64,000 bases of DNA from Phaeosaccion multiseriatum (GCA_965112735.1 OZ218952.1:4712001-4776000), one strand, 5' to 3'; shown: positions 1 to 15,168, numbered from the stretch's first letter. The notes: generated by a model from the letters alone, not told the origin. Program-made: numbers and translations.

Positions 1-151
1 GGCAGCACCACTCTCATGACCCATCCCATTCGCTTTCTGCTTTCTGTCGGCTCACGGAGCAGGTTCATTGCCTCTGCCCCCCCCCCCCTTCCATCCACTG
101 CCTTCCCCTCCCCAACTCCCCCACCACGTGCCCCCTCTCGCCCACCCGCAG

Positions 152-4546
<4,395 letters not shown>

Positions 4547-4784
4547 GTCAAGGCGTTGGCTGCGCTTGCCGAAGCATCGGGGGAAGGCGCACCACGGCCA
4601 TGTACACATGTGTTCGTATTGAATATAGGTTGGGAGCTTGTATAGGTGTGAGAGAGAGGGTGATTGGGTATGTTGCTACACGAGAAACAGACAGACAGAG
4701 AGAGAGACAAATAAGGGGAATAGAGAGAGACGACTTACTTAGTCTAGCGCTGCTCATAGTTTGGCCCTACCCTGGTGATGCCGC
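4547..4784. other. Intergenic spacer between the coiled-coil gene and the ligase-like remnant
   Basis: About 240 bases after the stop at 4546 contain GA-rich and CAGA repeats and no supported gene. The 3' untranslated region of the upstream gene is probably here. I see no clear polyadenylation signal. Confidence 0.5.
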
Positions 4785-4913
4785 GCCCTACCGGTTCCTC
4801 CATCGGACCTCACAAGCGTCGTCTCCGCGAACGAGAGACTGGACGTTACGGGCATTCACATCGCCAAGCCCGCCCACATGGTCGGGGACAGCGAAACAAG
4901 CAGCCACGGGGAG

Positions 4914-5133
4914 TGATGTAGTACTTACGGGATGACAAGCGAGCCGAAGGAGAGACGGAGACAGCCAGTCCGGCCTGCCCGCAGGCAGACGAGTGAGGAA
5001 GAAGACTTGATATAGATTGATTTAAGTTGTGGAGAGAAGTGCGTGGGCAGCTCTATCCCCCCTTATATCCAGGTGTAGTCAGGGATTTCCGTAACTGTGA
5101 GTGATCCGAAGGCAGAACACATTCACTATGTCA
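4914..5133 (-). repeat. Left LTR (3' LTR) of the copia-type element
   Basis: This 220-bp direct repeat pairs with 7108-7332. It begins TGATGTAGTACTTACGGG and ends ATGTCA. Confidence 0.85.
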
Positions 5134-5277
5134 TACTCCCTTACGATGAAGACTATAAGAATGATTCGTACTAAGAAAGAAGAGTGGAAAGTGTATGCAG
5201 AGAGAATGAACTAAGATAACGTGAAGAAACTAGAATGAAGAAATACGGAAGGTTCATGCTTGACATGCTTACATGTC

Positions 5278-5466
5278 ACTACCAGAGATGATGATGTTGA
5301 AGAAGTTGAATGAAGCTGTTGCTGCTGGTGAAGCCGTTGGTGCTGATGAAGCTGATGCTGCTGATGAAGCCGTTGGTGCTGATGAAGCTGATGCTGGTGA
5401 AGCTGTTGCTGCTGACGAAGCCGTTGATGCTGGTGAAGCTGTTGCTGCTGACGAAGCAGTTGGTGA
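5278..5466. repeat. Short GCTGNTGNTGAAG-type tandem repeats
   Basis: Imperfect 15-18-bp units rich in GCTG and TGAAG lie inside the copia-type element. Open frames through them are low complexity (Ala/Glu/Val/Asp or Leu/Lys). I see no gene. Confidence 0.7.
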
Positions 5467-5639
5467 TTCAAGGAGAGTGGTATATACTCCCTCGCTCTGG
5501 AAAGTACAGAGACAGAGTGTTGAAGAGAACGATGAGGCTTGAAGAAAGCTGAGGTCCGAATAGTAGATGGAAGGTAGTCCGCAGGCTAGGAGAATTAAGA
5601 AGCAGGCGCTTGGCCGGCCAAAGGGATGCTCGACTGGCC

Positions 5640-5750
5640 GTGAAAAAAGCCAGGAGGTCGCTCGACTGGCCGTGACAGGTCAGGAGGATGCTCGACTAGC
5701 CGTGACAGGCCAGGAGGATGCTCGACTAGCCGTGATAGGCCAGGAGGATG
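5640..5750. repeat. About 30-bp tandem repeat, four units
   Basis: Units of the form CTCGACTRGCCGTGACAGG followed by CCAGGAGGATG recur about every 30 bp inside the copia-type element. Confidence 0.8.
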
Positions 5751-5973
5751 GAGACTGGCGACGTGAGGTAGATGGTTGGCCGCGTGAAGAGAATCGAAGT
5801 CAACAGGGCCGAAGCGTTGTGATCCAAGCCAGTGGCGTAGACGGTGCCGCGATGAGCAGCGTGGTGCAGAGTGTCGCGCGGGCGGTACAGGGCGCGAAGA
5901 GCTGAGAGAAGAAGGTGGAGGAGGGGGGAAAGGAAAAGGGGTGGAAGAAGGGGAAGGAGGCGCGGAAGAAGGT

Positions 5974-7039
5974 CTACTCTGTTGCTGAGGAGGGGAAGGA
6001 GAAGGGTGGGGTGGAGGAGGTGAGAGCAACGATCGGTGGGGCAAGAAGGCTCCTGGCAGGAAGTCCGAGCTGTCCGATGCTGAAAGAGGGCGCTCCGAGA
6101 CGCGAGCTCGGGGTAGTTGCTGTGGCACTAGTCCTCGTGGCAGAGGTACGGTGGCGCCCAGCGCTGGGGGTGCTGCCTGCAGGAGGCACAGCAGCAGGAG
6201 GCACAGCAGAAGTTGCCGCAGTGGCTCCGAGACGACTGGCAGCGCTAGCATTGGCTCCGCTGGTCAAGGCTCCGCTGGTTGAGGCTCCGCTGGACGAGGC
6301 TCCGTCGGCTGAGGAGGAGCCGAGCTGCAGAGGGGCATCCCCGTCCATGACGTTGGAGGGGAGGCGCGCAATCTCCCCAGGCATGTGAGCAAACCTCATG
6401 CTGTGGCCGTGGTCGTAGTAGCGGTGGAAGATGGTGAGGTGCCAGCAGTCCGTGAGGATGGAGTTGGTGGACGGAATCCAAACGCGATAGGCGCCGGTGG
6501 CATTGGCGTAGCCGACGACCACGCCAGGGCGAGAGGTTGGAGCGAACTTGCCGGCCCGCTTGGTCTTGGGGACGTGCACGTAGGCCACAAGACCAAAGGG
6601 CACGAGGTGGGAGATGGGAGGAAGAGCGCCGGTGAGGACGCGCAGAGGAGAGAAATTGTTGAAGATGGTGAAGATGGTGATGGAGGGCTGGATGCGGAGG
6701 CGGAGAGCGGGTCCGGTAGGCGAAGATCCACGGCGAGAGCGATGACAGGGAGAGGACGAGAAGAAGACACCGCCGTAGAAGAAGAAGATGCCATGGTAGA
6801 GGAAGTTGCAGGGGATGAAGGAGGCGAAGAAGAAGATCCGTCCGGAGAAGTAATGAGCGCAGAAGATTCAGATAGGCGCTCCAATGCAGGTAGCCAATGA
6901 AGAAGCGAAAAGTAAAGACATACTCCGTGCTGGAGCTGCGGAAGAAGCTGATGAGGAAGAGGAGCCTGCTGGGAGAGGTGCCGAAGAAAAAGCCAGAGCT
7001 GCTAGAGGCTGAAGAATCCAATCCCGGTTCCGACTGCAA
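5974..7039 (-). pseudogene. Copia integrase C-terminal fragment and flanking decayed coding
   Basis: On the minus strand, around 6390-6603, the frame reads PFGLVAYVHVPK, then RPGVVVGYANATGAYRVWIP. This matches the segment after the integrase core of Ty1/copia polyproteins (the conserved F-G-x-x-A-Y and G-Y-x-x-x-x-x-A-Y-R pattern). Two overlapping frames (5974-6603 and 6245-7039) carry it and a Ser/Pro-rich neighbourhood. No catalytic residues of integrase or reverse transcriptase remain, so this is a relic. Confidence 0.6.
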
Positions 7040-7107
7040 GATCCCGAGTAAATAACGTTTTTATCCCCGGCCGGGGAACTGCTACAAACAGTACCTTTTT
7101 TTATACG

Positions 7108-7332
7108 TGTTGTAGTACTTACGGGATGACAAGCGAGCCGAAGGAGAGACGGAGACAGCCAGTCCGGCCTGCCCGCAGGCAGACGAGTGAGGAAGAAGAC
7201 TTGATATAGATTGATTTAAGTTGTGGAGAGAAGTGCGTGGGCAGCTCTATCCCCCCTTATATCCAGGTGCACATAAGTCAGGGATTTCCGTAACTGTGAG
7301 TGATCCGAAGGCAGAACACATTCACTATGTCA
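7108..7332 (-). repeat. Right LTR (5' LTR) of the copia-type element
   Basis: This 225-bp partner of 4914-5133 carries an extra CACAT-type pentamer relative to the left copy. Confidence 0.85.
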
Positions 7333-7604
7333 GGGAGATCCGGGTCTCCAACCCCTCTATCGCCACCGAGTACTGGAGCAAGCCCGAGCTTTCGAAGGAG
7401 ATGTTCCAGGCGAAGCCTCTCTCCGGGGTGGCTGGGGCCGGGGGCACAGTTTGCTTGTCTCCTCACCACTACCTGGGGACGGGCGATACAAGGACAGGCT
7501 ACTGACTTACTATTCATCTGGCTGCGGCCGTATCAAGGACCTCATCATCTCCAACGGGGTCAACCAATACCCGCCCCCAGGACGTCGAGGGTAGGCATGA
7601 CTCG

Positions 7605-8780
7605 GTGATGATGGCCGAGCTAGCGGTGATGCTCGAGGACTGTCTGAGAAGCGAGAAGACGGAGGAGGAGGAGGAGGAGGAGGAGGAGGAGGAGGAGGAG
7701 GAGGAGGACGAGAGGGAGGGGCCAGGACCTTACCAGCGCATCATGCTCGAAGTGGCGCATGAGGCCCTTCATAGAGCCGGCTACGGGGGTCGACCCAGCA
7801 GGCTGGAAGGTCACTACGATGAGGTGAGGAGAGCATTACAAAGAGCGCCTCCCCCCCCTCCCCGCCATGAGGCCCGCCGTGACACCAGGCCGTGCATGCC
7901 CTCCCCTCCCTCCCTCCCTCCCTCCCTCCCTCTCCTTTGAGTGCATTGTCGTCGGCCCCACACAGGAGGAGCTTGCGCAGCGCCAGAAGGATGGAGACCT
8001 CGCGCGGTACACAAGCCTCAGGTTGGAGGAGGTGAGCAAGGAAGCGCACAGAGCAAGGCGAAAGGCTCGTCTGACTCCTCTCCCCCTCCCACTCCCCCTC
8101 CCCCTCCTCTCCGAATGCTCAGGAGGACCCACAGCCTTTCCGGCTGCTGAGGGGGCCCAACCGCCAAGTCTAAGCACCTGGCATGAGTGGTGCCTGAGCG
8201 GCGCCTCAGCGGTCCACACAAGGACTGCCGAACGGGCGAGTGTCTCACGCACGCACACACATGCCTACCTACAATGCAACACCTGTACCAACACCCAACA
8301 CACGTATGTACGGACGGAGAGAGGGCGAGGTTATGAGAAAGGAGAGGGAGGGATGAACGGAGGGAAAGAGAGGAGGAGGGGGTGAGAGAGAGAGCGATTT
8401 CTGATGTAGAGAGCGACATCTGGTGTAGAGGGGGAGAGCAGGCCTCTTGCCTAACTCTGTACGCTGTGTTCCTTCTCCTACTTCAGGTGATGCAAATCCA
8501 TGATGTTCGCGGAGGTTGTGAACGCAACGAGGGCACGCGGGGCCATCGTGCGGAAGCTCCTGCCCGACGCAGTATCGAATGTGGAACGCATCCTCGCCGT
8601 CACCAAGGCAGCGACTGTGAGCCTCAACGGCGTCAGCAGCTCCTTGTCCGCCCTTAGGGAGCCGCCCAAGAGCGCTTGGCAAGAAGCACTCTACCGCAGA
8701 CAGGCTGCGAGGGGAGAGAAAAGGACTACGTTGAGGCCCACATCAAGGGAACCGTCATGGGTGACGTCATCGAAATGGGT
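7605..8780 (+). pseudogene. Low-complexity, possibly spliced coding remnant downstream of the ligase-like fragment
   Basis: A frame from 7605 carries a poly-Glu run (7663-7713) and a charged helical stretch, then meets a plausible donor at 7832. Further candidate exons sit at about 7967-8030 (between CACACAG and GTGAGC) and from about 8488. The last encodes ATRARGAIVRKLLPDAVSNV and nearby residues. They may continue the C-terminal part of the ligase-like gene, or belong to a separate coiled-coil gene. I recognise no family, the phase across the proposed junctions is unproven, and the segment runs into a (CCTT)n tract. Confidence 0.3.
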
Positions 8781-8906
8781 ATGTACAGGTAGAGCGGGGC
8801 AAAACAGCACAGAGCGTAGCCGAAGGAGGCCGACGTTTGTGTGTCGTGAGCTGGGGAGGCACAAATGCTTTCACTTGGGGGTGATCAGAGGGAATTGCAC
8901 CAAACT

Positions 8907-9530
8907 CATGCATCACTTCCTTCGTTCCTTCCTTCCTTCCTTCCTTCCTTCCTTCCTTCCTTCCTTCTTTCCTTCCTTCCTTCCTTCCTTCCTTCCTTCC
9001 TTCCTTCCTTCCTTCCTTCCCTCCCTCCCTCCTTCCTTCCTTCCCTCCCTCCCTCCTTCCTTCCTTCCCTCCCTCCCTCCCTCCTTCCTTCCTTCCTTCC
9101 TTCCTTCCTTCCTTCCTTCCTTCCTTCCTTCCTTCCTTCCTTCCTTCCTTCCTTCCTTCCTTCCTTCCTTCCTTCCTTCCTTCCTTCCTTCCTTCCTTCC
9201 TTCCTTCCTTCCTTCCTTCCTTCCTTCCTTCCTTCCTTCCTTCCTTCCTTCCTTCCTTCCTTCCTTCCTTCCTTCCTTCCTTCCTTCCTTCCTTCCTTCC
9301 TTCCTTCCTTCCTTCCTTCCTTCCTTCCTTCCTCCCTTCCTTCCTTCCTTCCTTCCTTCCCTTCTTTCTTTCCTTCCTTCATTCCTTCCTTCTTCCTTCC
9401 TCCCTTCCTTCCTTCCTTCCTCCCTTCCTTCCTTCCTTCCTTCCTTCCTTCCTTTGTTCCTTCATTTTTTCCTTTACTTTCCTTCCTTCCCTCCTTCCTT
9501 CTTCCTCCCTTCCTTCCGTCCTTCGCTCCC
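8907..9530. repeat. Long (CCTT)n tract
   Basis: About 620 bases of CCTT units with CCCT and CTTT interruptions. It may lie in an intron, since a CTCAG acceptor-like end is at 9529-9533. The Phe-Leu-Pro-Ser and Lys-Glu-Gly-Arg frames over it are artefacts. Confidence 0.95.
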
Positions 9531-9587
9531 TCAGGCGCCCTCAAAACTCCTTTCACCCCCATAGGCCGGGGAGCTCCCAACTCGTAG

Positions 9588-9908
9588 TGGGCACCTTTTG
9601 CCCCTGCTTGCTCGTGGCCCAATACCTACATTCGGTACTATTTAGAGGTGCCACAGTGGCATGCTATGGGCATGTAGGGTCGAATACCTTCACCGCAGGG
9701 ATCCTGAGACGCGCCCCATCCGTGGATGCGGCTCATATGTCAGGACCCTTATCTCCTTCTCACCTGCACCTTAAACATAAAACATAGTCCTATCATATGG
9801 ACTGTGGCAAGGCCTCCAACAATTACAGGGCTTTCACATCTCCAATTAGGTTCTCAGTGCCTTGCTAGCAGTAGTGTATTAAGTCGGTACCAGTTGTGAT
9901 CTGCCACC
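9588..9908 (+). repeat. Degenerate solo LTR related to the 3' LTR of element A
   Basis: Scattered but collinear matches to 59004-59268 are visible: GGCATGCTATGGGCAT versus AGCATGCTATAGGCAT, GGACTGTGGCAAGGCCTCCA in both, and CTTGCTAGCARTAG near the end. No flanking coding part or target duplication is seen. It reads as an old solo LTR. Confidence 0.5.
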
Positions 9909-10129
9909 GGTGTGTGTGCGAGCTGCATACGTATGGAAGGACTCCGGCTCTCTCTTAGAGCCTGGTTTGTGTGAGGACAGAGCGGCCAGCAGGCTTGCTC
10001 TCGGGTTGTTAATAGCCATTTTGACTACTTCATACAGAAGTACGAGCTACGAGCTACGCGCATGTGTATTATCGCTTGACCCGAGTGTTAGAAGTCGTAC
10101 TTTTGCTAGACTGATACCTACTCTTCTTA
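9909..10129. other. Unassigned spacer with one arm of a palindromic repeat
   Basis: No gene is supported. At 10084-10122 the sequence starting TGTTAGAAGTCGTACTTTTG matches one arm of the 89-bp palindromic element at 51103-51191. Here only a single diverged arm is present. Confidence 0.5.
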
Positions 10130-10370
10130 GGGAGGAGAGGAGTGGGAGAGGAGGGTTGAGAGGAGGGAGGCGAAGGAGGCGAGGGGGGAGCAGAGGAAGT
10201 GGAAGAGTCGTGTCTGTCTCGGTTGTCCCCGTCCCGCCCGTACTTGGCTCCGTCGGCGTCGTCGGAGGAGCTATTCGGCGAGGATGTGGGTGCGCAATAC
10301 GTGGATATGGCAGTGGACGTGGACGTGGGGATGGCAGTGGAGGAAAAACTGGACATCGACCTGGGCATCA

Positions 10371-10579
10371 TGTAAAACGACATGCACTATCCCTCCTAGA
10401 CACACGGACAAGGTAACAGCAACCCCAAAGCCAGCCTAGCAGCCAGCCTTGCCTCTATTAACTTATCGCATGCTAGTCCAAACGACCACCTACGCACATT
10501 GGATAGTGAGAGCCACGCCACCCGTTCTCACCGTATCTGCATGGGCCTGGGCCATTGACTTACGAATCGACTTTCCACA
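10371..10579 (-). repeat. Left LTR of T0
   Basis: It is homologous to the T1 LTR in reverse orientation, sharing the GACAAGGTAACAGCAACCCC and GCATGCTAGTCC segments. A second TTCCAACA end occurs 29 bases further right, at 10608. Confidence 0.7.
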
Positions 10580-11198
10580 TCCCCAATAGCTATCCGCCAC
10601 TTCCAACATCCCCTTGACAAGACTGTTGCGTGTCCCCACGCAACACAAGCGGATTCGCTTACTAAAGCTCGACTTGTAGCAAAAGCCTCCATGCTGCTTC
10701 CAAAAAAAAAGCGGATGAGAAAAATGCATAACTCACCCAGGTGTGTGCGACCGCTCCTCCCACACACACCCTCCTGTATTGATGAGAAAATCCCATGACT
10801 CAAACTCACCCACACATGCTCACGGATGACAAGATCCCATGACTCAAACTCACCCGCGCAATATCTGTCTCCACTCCTACTCGCCACCAGCGTTGCCAAA
10901 GCCTAGTTGCGCACCACTAATGCTGACTGCCGAAGTGTTTACTGGTGTGCCTACAAGGCAACCAGACAGTCCCTAAAGCAGCCTTGCGAGTATCCTTCTA
11001 TGTCGCCAACCAAGCTCCGTGTCGCAGTAATTTCTCACTGCCAAAAGTGAAAGCCGCGCCGCTGCAGCACACTGCTCTCATATAATGCTCTCTCTCCACT
11101 GCCCACTAAACTCCGTGCAGCAGCAACAGCGTTGCTGCTGCCACACTTGAAAGCCGCACCCCACTGCAAGGCACTGCTCTCGGCATATTTGTCTCAGG

Positions 11199-11395
11199 CA
11201 GCAGCGTTAGTGTAAGAACGCAGCAGCTCTCTGATTTGTTTGAACTTCAAGACAAAAGTGCCAGCCTTCACTTCCGAGCTGAAAGAAAGCCATACACTCA
11301 TAGAGTACTGGCAGTTTCTTTCAGCTCGGAAGTGAAGGCTGGCTTTGTCTTGAAGTTCAAACAAATCAGAGAGCTGCTGCTAACGCTGCTGCCCC
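11199..11395. repeat. Large inverted repeat with about 70-base arms
   Basis: The arm 11221-11288 is the near-perfect reverse complement of 11317-11384, with a roughly 28-base loop. Outer arms AGCAGCGTTAG and CTAACGCTGCT extend it with a short bulge. It lies in the T0 interior and could fold into a long hairpin. No coding content is seen. Confidence 0.85.
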
Positions 11396-11544
11396 CAGTG
11401 CTTTTGCTCCGTTCCTTCTCGCCACTCGTGTCGCCAAAGCTTCATTGCGCGCCGCTCGTGCTGACTACTAAAGTGTTTACTGGTGTACCTGCAAGGCACC
11501 CAGACAGTCCCTAAAGCGACCTTGCGAGTATCTTTCTCTGTTGC

Positions 11545-12010
11545 CTACCAAGCTCCGTGCCACAGCAACAGCCGCGCTGCTCCCACACTCGAAAGCCGTG
11601 CCCGCTGTAGGGCACCGCTCTCAGCAATTCTCTCTCTCCACTGCCCAACCTCCAGCACCAATTTCCGTGCAACAACAACAGCTGCGCTGCTGCCACACTC
11701 AAAAGCCCTGCCTGCTGTAAGGAACCGCTCCCGGCCATTCTCTCTCTCTCCACTGCCCACCAACCTCCAGCACCATTTCCCGTGCAACAACAACAGCCTC
11801 GCTGCTGCCGCACTCGAAAGTCGTGCCCGCTGTAAGGCACTGCTCCCGGCAATTCTCTGTCTCCACCACCCACCAACCTCCAGCACCAATTTCCGTGCAA
11901 CAACAACAGCCGCGCTGCTGCCACACTCGAAAGCCGTGCCCGCTGGAAGACACCGCTCCCGGCAATTCTCTCTCTCCACTCCCTCCTCTCCGTGCAACAA
12001 CAACTCTGCT
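11545..12010 (-). repeat. About 112-bp minisatellite inside T0
   Basis: About four to five diverged units contain the GTGCAACAACAACAGC and CTCGAAAGCCGTGCCCGCTG segments. They are the reverse complement of the units in T1 and T2. Confidence 0.8.
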
Positions 12011-12282
12011 GCTGTCGCACGTCGTACGGCACTGCTTATGTGCCGCATGGTGCTCCCCTAACACGCCTCTTGCTGCCCTGCCTAAGCCTTTTGGCTAACT
12101 GCTGCTTTCGGATCTTTGGGGTTGTAAGACGACATGCGCTGTCGCCTACAGATAGGATGGAACTAGACACACGGACAAGGTAACAGCAACCCCAAAGCCA
12201 GCCTAGCAGCCAGCCTTGCCTCTATTTTTAACTTATCGCATGCTAGTCCTAAACGACCAGCTACGCACATAGGATTGTGATA

Positions 12283-14744
12283 TGGCCACTTCCACAATCG
12301 CATCGATTTTCGGATCTACACCGGTTTCGATGCGATTTACGTTACAAGCTCGCGGCTACCCCTATGTTTAGGGGTATGCCGGTCACGGTCATGATCTGCA
12401 AATTCAAATCCATGGCGGGGAAGTGGGAAATCCGGATGAGAAAACAGGGAGGACAGCGTCGATAGCGCACTGCAAGCACATCACTGGATGCAGCGTGCTT
12501 AGGGCTTTAAGAATGCTCTCTGTGACCTTTCTCCTACTGATCATCTTCAGCTGTAAAAACGCCCTCCAAGCGAAAATTGAAATGGCCACTCCGGAGCGTC
12601 CTCACCACTTCCGGTACCTGGATCGATGTACTTTCAAGCATGCAGAAACGCCCTGCGGCAAGAAGACAAGCGTGACACTGACTGTCGCACCCAGTGGAGC
12701 CAGGAAGGAGCAGAAGCACTATCGCAGCATGTGCTCTAAGGAGCACGTCCAGGAGACGGAGGATAAACTTCTTGCGGGACGAATGGAACAGGCCAACATC
12801 AAGACGCCGCCGGCAAAGAGGAGCGAGATACAGCATCGGTGGGCTTCGCTGGTGAAGGGGTCCAAGTATTTCATTCCCAAGGGTGTATCAGAGCCCCCAG
12901 CGAAGAAGAGGAAGCTCCGAGATGGCGATTGGGGGAAGGAGGAAGATGAGGTTGAGCTTCCAGCAGTGGACGGTCGCGTGGCTCGTGTGAAGGAGGCCGA
13001 TGTGGAGAAGGCGCTTTCGAAGAACGACGGATCTCTGGCAAGACGTATTGGCTTTGCGCCCGCCTCGGTCGAAGCAGCAAGAGGGGCAGTCGTCAAGGCC
13101 CTGCACACTATCCTTCGGCTGACGGGCACTCGGAGGTGGCGTTGCAACGAGCAGGCCCGGCAGGCTCGGCCAGCTTTTCGGAGAAGCATAAGCTCCGCGG
13201 TACGTCAGAGCAAGAGGGGCGCCCACTTCTCTCCCCTCCCGTCCTCCCCCCACCCTTCCTCCCTCCTCTCCCCCCCCCTGCTCCCTCCTTTTCCTTCCTA
13301 ATGTATTCGTGTGTTTCTCTCCTGCTCTCCCTTTCATCAGGCGCGTTCTCTGTGACCTGCGGCACATGTCCGTCCGCGACGCTCATGATTTGCTACGTGC
13401 ACTGCAACCCCAGGATGTGGGGGGGGGAGAAGCCCGTCCATGACGTGCACGCTCAGATTTTCATCTCCGACGACTCCCTTCAAGACCAAGCCTTCCATGA
13501 GCACTGCTGCAGCCTCATGCACCAGGAGTACAAGGGATACTTCGAAAAGCACGGCCTCAAGCTGAAGGAGTGGATCAACGTCACTGACGGGTGCGCCAAG
13601 CAGTACAAGGGCGCAAAGAACTTCGCCTTCGTTGCCTCCTGTCTCAAGTTGTGGGGGGTGAAGATGACGCACATGTTCCACACCACCTCGCATGGTAAGG
13701 GGCCCCACGATGGGCTTGGGGGTACCATCAAGGCCATGGCATCGAGGAGGACGGACATGGGGGAGAGGGTGATGAACTCGGCGAAGGACTTTGCCGCCTT
13801 CGTGACTGAGATGTTTGACACCACCGCCCAGCCAATGTCGGACGAAGACTACTTTGGAAAGGGCTGGACACCTTTCACAGCCCGGATGACCCGTGTGAGG
13901 TTTATTGCCGCCGGCAGCATTCAGCGGGAGGACGTGAACATCAAGGGCATCCAGGGCACCCAGAGTATATACCACTACGAGGGCGATGTGGAGAAGGGTG
14001 GCTTCGTTTCGGAGGCCACGATTGGAGCGTTCCATCAAGGCCAGGACTATGATGTTGCGTACCCACTTCATGTTCGCACGATGAGCTGTAGCTGCACCCC
14101 CTGCAGCAAGGGCGAGTACAAGCACTGCTTCGCCGCGAAGAATGGGCAAGGCGACCTGTTTGGGGGGGAGCCAAAGCTTGTGCACCTGTACCAGTCTATA
14201 GTGGGAGACAAGGGCCCGCTTCTCACTCGGGCCAGTGTAGTCGCGATGAACCGGCCTACGTTGGAGTCTTGCTGCGCACGGGAAGGGATTACGTACTCGA
14301 AAGGGACCCTCAAGCAGGGGCTGGTGCAGCTCCTGTTGGCGCGCCTTGCGTCCCGCGAAGCACCCGCGGAGCAGCCTGTGACGCCCATTGTAGAGCCTTC
14401 GGCACCCCCAACACCTCCCACCACCCCTGCTGTCCTCTCTAGCCCGCCCCCGGCCGCTCCAGACACTGCTGTCATGATATAATTGACATAAATCTTACAG
14501 AAATTTTACTTTTAGTGCTTTTAATTGACATAAATATTACTTTTAGTGTTTTCAATATTTCTCCCAACCCCCCTTTTCTCCCTCGCCCTTCGTTTCTCGG
14601 CAGTGCTGCGAACCGGACGACAGCTCTTCTTGTAGAGGGCATCCTTGCGCAGATTCTGACCTATCACACACCTTCGTACACCTTTCTGGCCAAAAGTTAC
14701 GAGCTTTGGAAGCTGGGGCAGAGCAGCGATTGTGGAAGTGCCCA
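12283..14744 (+). mobile_element. DNA transposon with 19-bp terminal inverted repeats and TA target duplication
   Basis: The ends TGGSCACTTCCACAATCGC (12283-12301 and its reverse complement at 14726-14744) match at 18 of 19 positions. TA flanks both sides (12281-12282 and 14745-14746). The element sits inside the right LTR of T0, whose sequence resumes at 14747. It carries one spliced DDE-like gene. TA duplication is typical of Tc1/mariner-like and some other groups, but the protein does not look like a mariner transposase, so I leave the superfamily open. Confidence 0.6.
12582..14482 (+). CDS. DDE-like transposase of the 12283-14744 transposon, two exons
   Basis: Exon 1 is 12582-13199 (ATG in good context) and exon 2 is 13341-14482, with a GT-AG intron of about 140 bp full of CCCT runs. 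A cysteine-containing N-terminal part is followed by a nuclear-localisation-like basic run (PPAKKRKLR). Exon 2 has FISDDSLQDQAFHEHC, then WINVTDGCAKQYKG, then HTTSHGKGPHDGLGGTIKAM, and a CSCTPCSKGEYKHC cluster near the end. The spaced D-D, T-D-G-C-x-x-Q-Y-K and S-H-G-K-G-x-x-D-G-x-G-G blocks resemble a DDE/RNase H-fold family found as uncharacterised proteins in animals and protists. The frame of exon 1 and the frame needed at the junction differ by one base, so there is a frameshift late in exon 1 or a missed small intron. Probable role: transposition of its own element. Confidence 0.5.
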
Positions 14745-14997
14745 TATGTCTTTATCGCATTCTGCCTGGGCCTGGGCCATTGACTTACGAACCAACTTTC
14801 CACGATCGTCGCACTCCCCACGAGGACACGAGGACCCCGAGAAGGGAAGGAGGAGGAAGAGGGGGAGGAGGAGGAAGAGGAGGAGAAGAAGAAGAAAGAA
14901 GAGCTGATTCGAAGAATAGGCAACAGAAGCAGCAGCGTTCTCACTGCTGACGGAAACGGCAGCAGGCGGCCTTCCAATTTCCATTGCCTCCTCCCAC

Positions 14998-15168
14998 GCC
15001 TCCTCCTCCTCCTCCTCCTCCTCCTCCTCCTCCTCCTCCTCCTCCTCCTCCTCCTCCTCCTCCTCCTCCTCCTCCTCCTCCTCCTCCTCCTCCTCCTCCT
15101 CCTCCTCCTCCTCCTCCTCCTCCTCCTCCTCCTCCTCCTCCTCCTCCTCCTCCTCCTCCTCCTCCTCC
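14998..15168. repeat. (CCT)n microsatellite in the duplicated exon
   Basis: About 170 bases of CCT (AGG on the other strand) replace the much shorter run in the exon copy at 3750-3780. The poly-Pro and poly-Glu frames are artefacts of the run. Confidence 0.95.

Larger units (their letters stand above)
4914..7332 (-). mobile_element. Ty1/copia-type LTR element, degenerate
   Basis: Direct repeats at 4914-5133 and 7108-7332 start TG and end CA, and differ mainly by a 5-bp indel. They are flanked by GGGAG on both sides (4909-4913 and 7333-7337), a 5-bp target duplication. The only recognisable protein piece lies on the minus strand, so the 5' LTR is the right-hand one. Gag, protease, reverse transcriptase and RNase H are not recognisable, and much of the interior is tandem repeats. 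It inserted into the ligase-like gene and broke it. Confidence 0.8.
4785..7604 (+). pseudogene. Fatty acyl-AMP ligase-like (ANL superfamily) gene remnant split by a copia element
   Basis: Two flanks, 4785-4913 and 7338-7604, join in frame at a Gly-Glu-Ile-Arg-Val junction once the 2.4-kb insertion and one GGGAG copy are ignored. The joined fragment reads like the C-terminal half of a fatty acyl-AMP ligase or AMP-binding enzyme. It has a GEIRVSNPSIATEYWSKPEL segment (compare GEIWVxGPSVAxGYW), a TGD motif near 7480, and a GRIKDLIISNGVNQYP segment near 7535 matching the hinge motif of the family. These enzymes adenylate fatty acids, often for polyketide synthases. The frame shifts after TGD and again at the C-run near 7575, where the usual PQD-Glu would follow. 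I therefore call a pseudogene, although uncalled introns or sequencing indels in C-runs are possible. Nothing N-terminal of this part is seen. Confidence 0.5.
10371..14803 (-). mobile_element. T0: non-autonomous short LTR element (TRIM-like), interrupted
   Basis: Its LTRs are 10371-10579 and 12123-12282 plus 14747-14803, the second split by a DNA transposon. Both run TGTAA...CCACA on the + strand, so the element is in minus orientation. The interior has no coding potential but holds diverged units of the about 112-bp minisatellite also found in T1 and T2, and a partial internal duplication (about 10880-11170 and 11415-11600). It inserted into the duplicated exon. No clean target duplication remains. 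Confidence 0.65.

Noticed and set aside
8500-9622. Open frames of 240-354 codons over 8500-9622
   Set aside because: Most of their length is (CCTT)n translated as Phe-Leu-Pro-Ser or Lys-Glu-Gly-Arg; no selection signal and probably intronic.
12283-14744. Calling the 12283-14744 transposon a Tc1/mariner element
   Set aside because: TA duplication fits, but the protein is longer, spliced and lacks the mariner DD34D-type layout that I could recognise.
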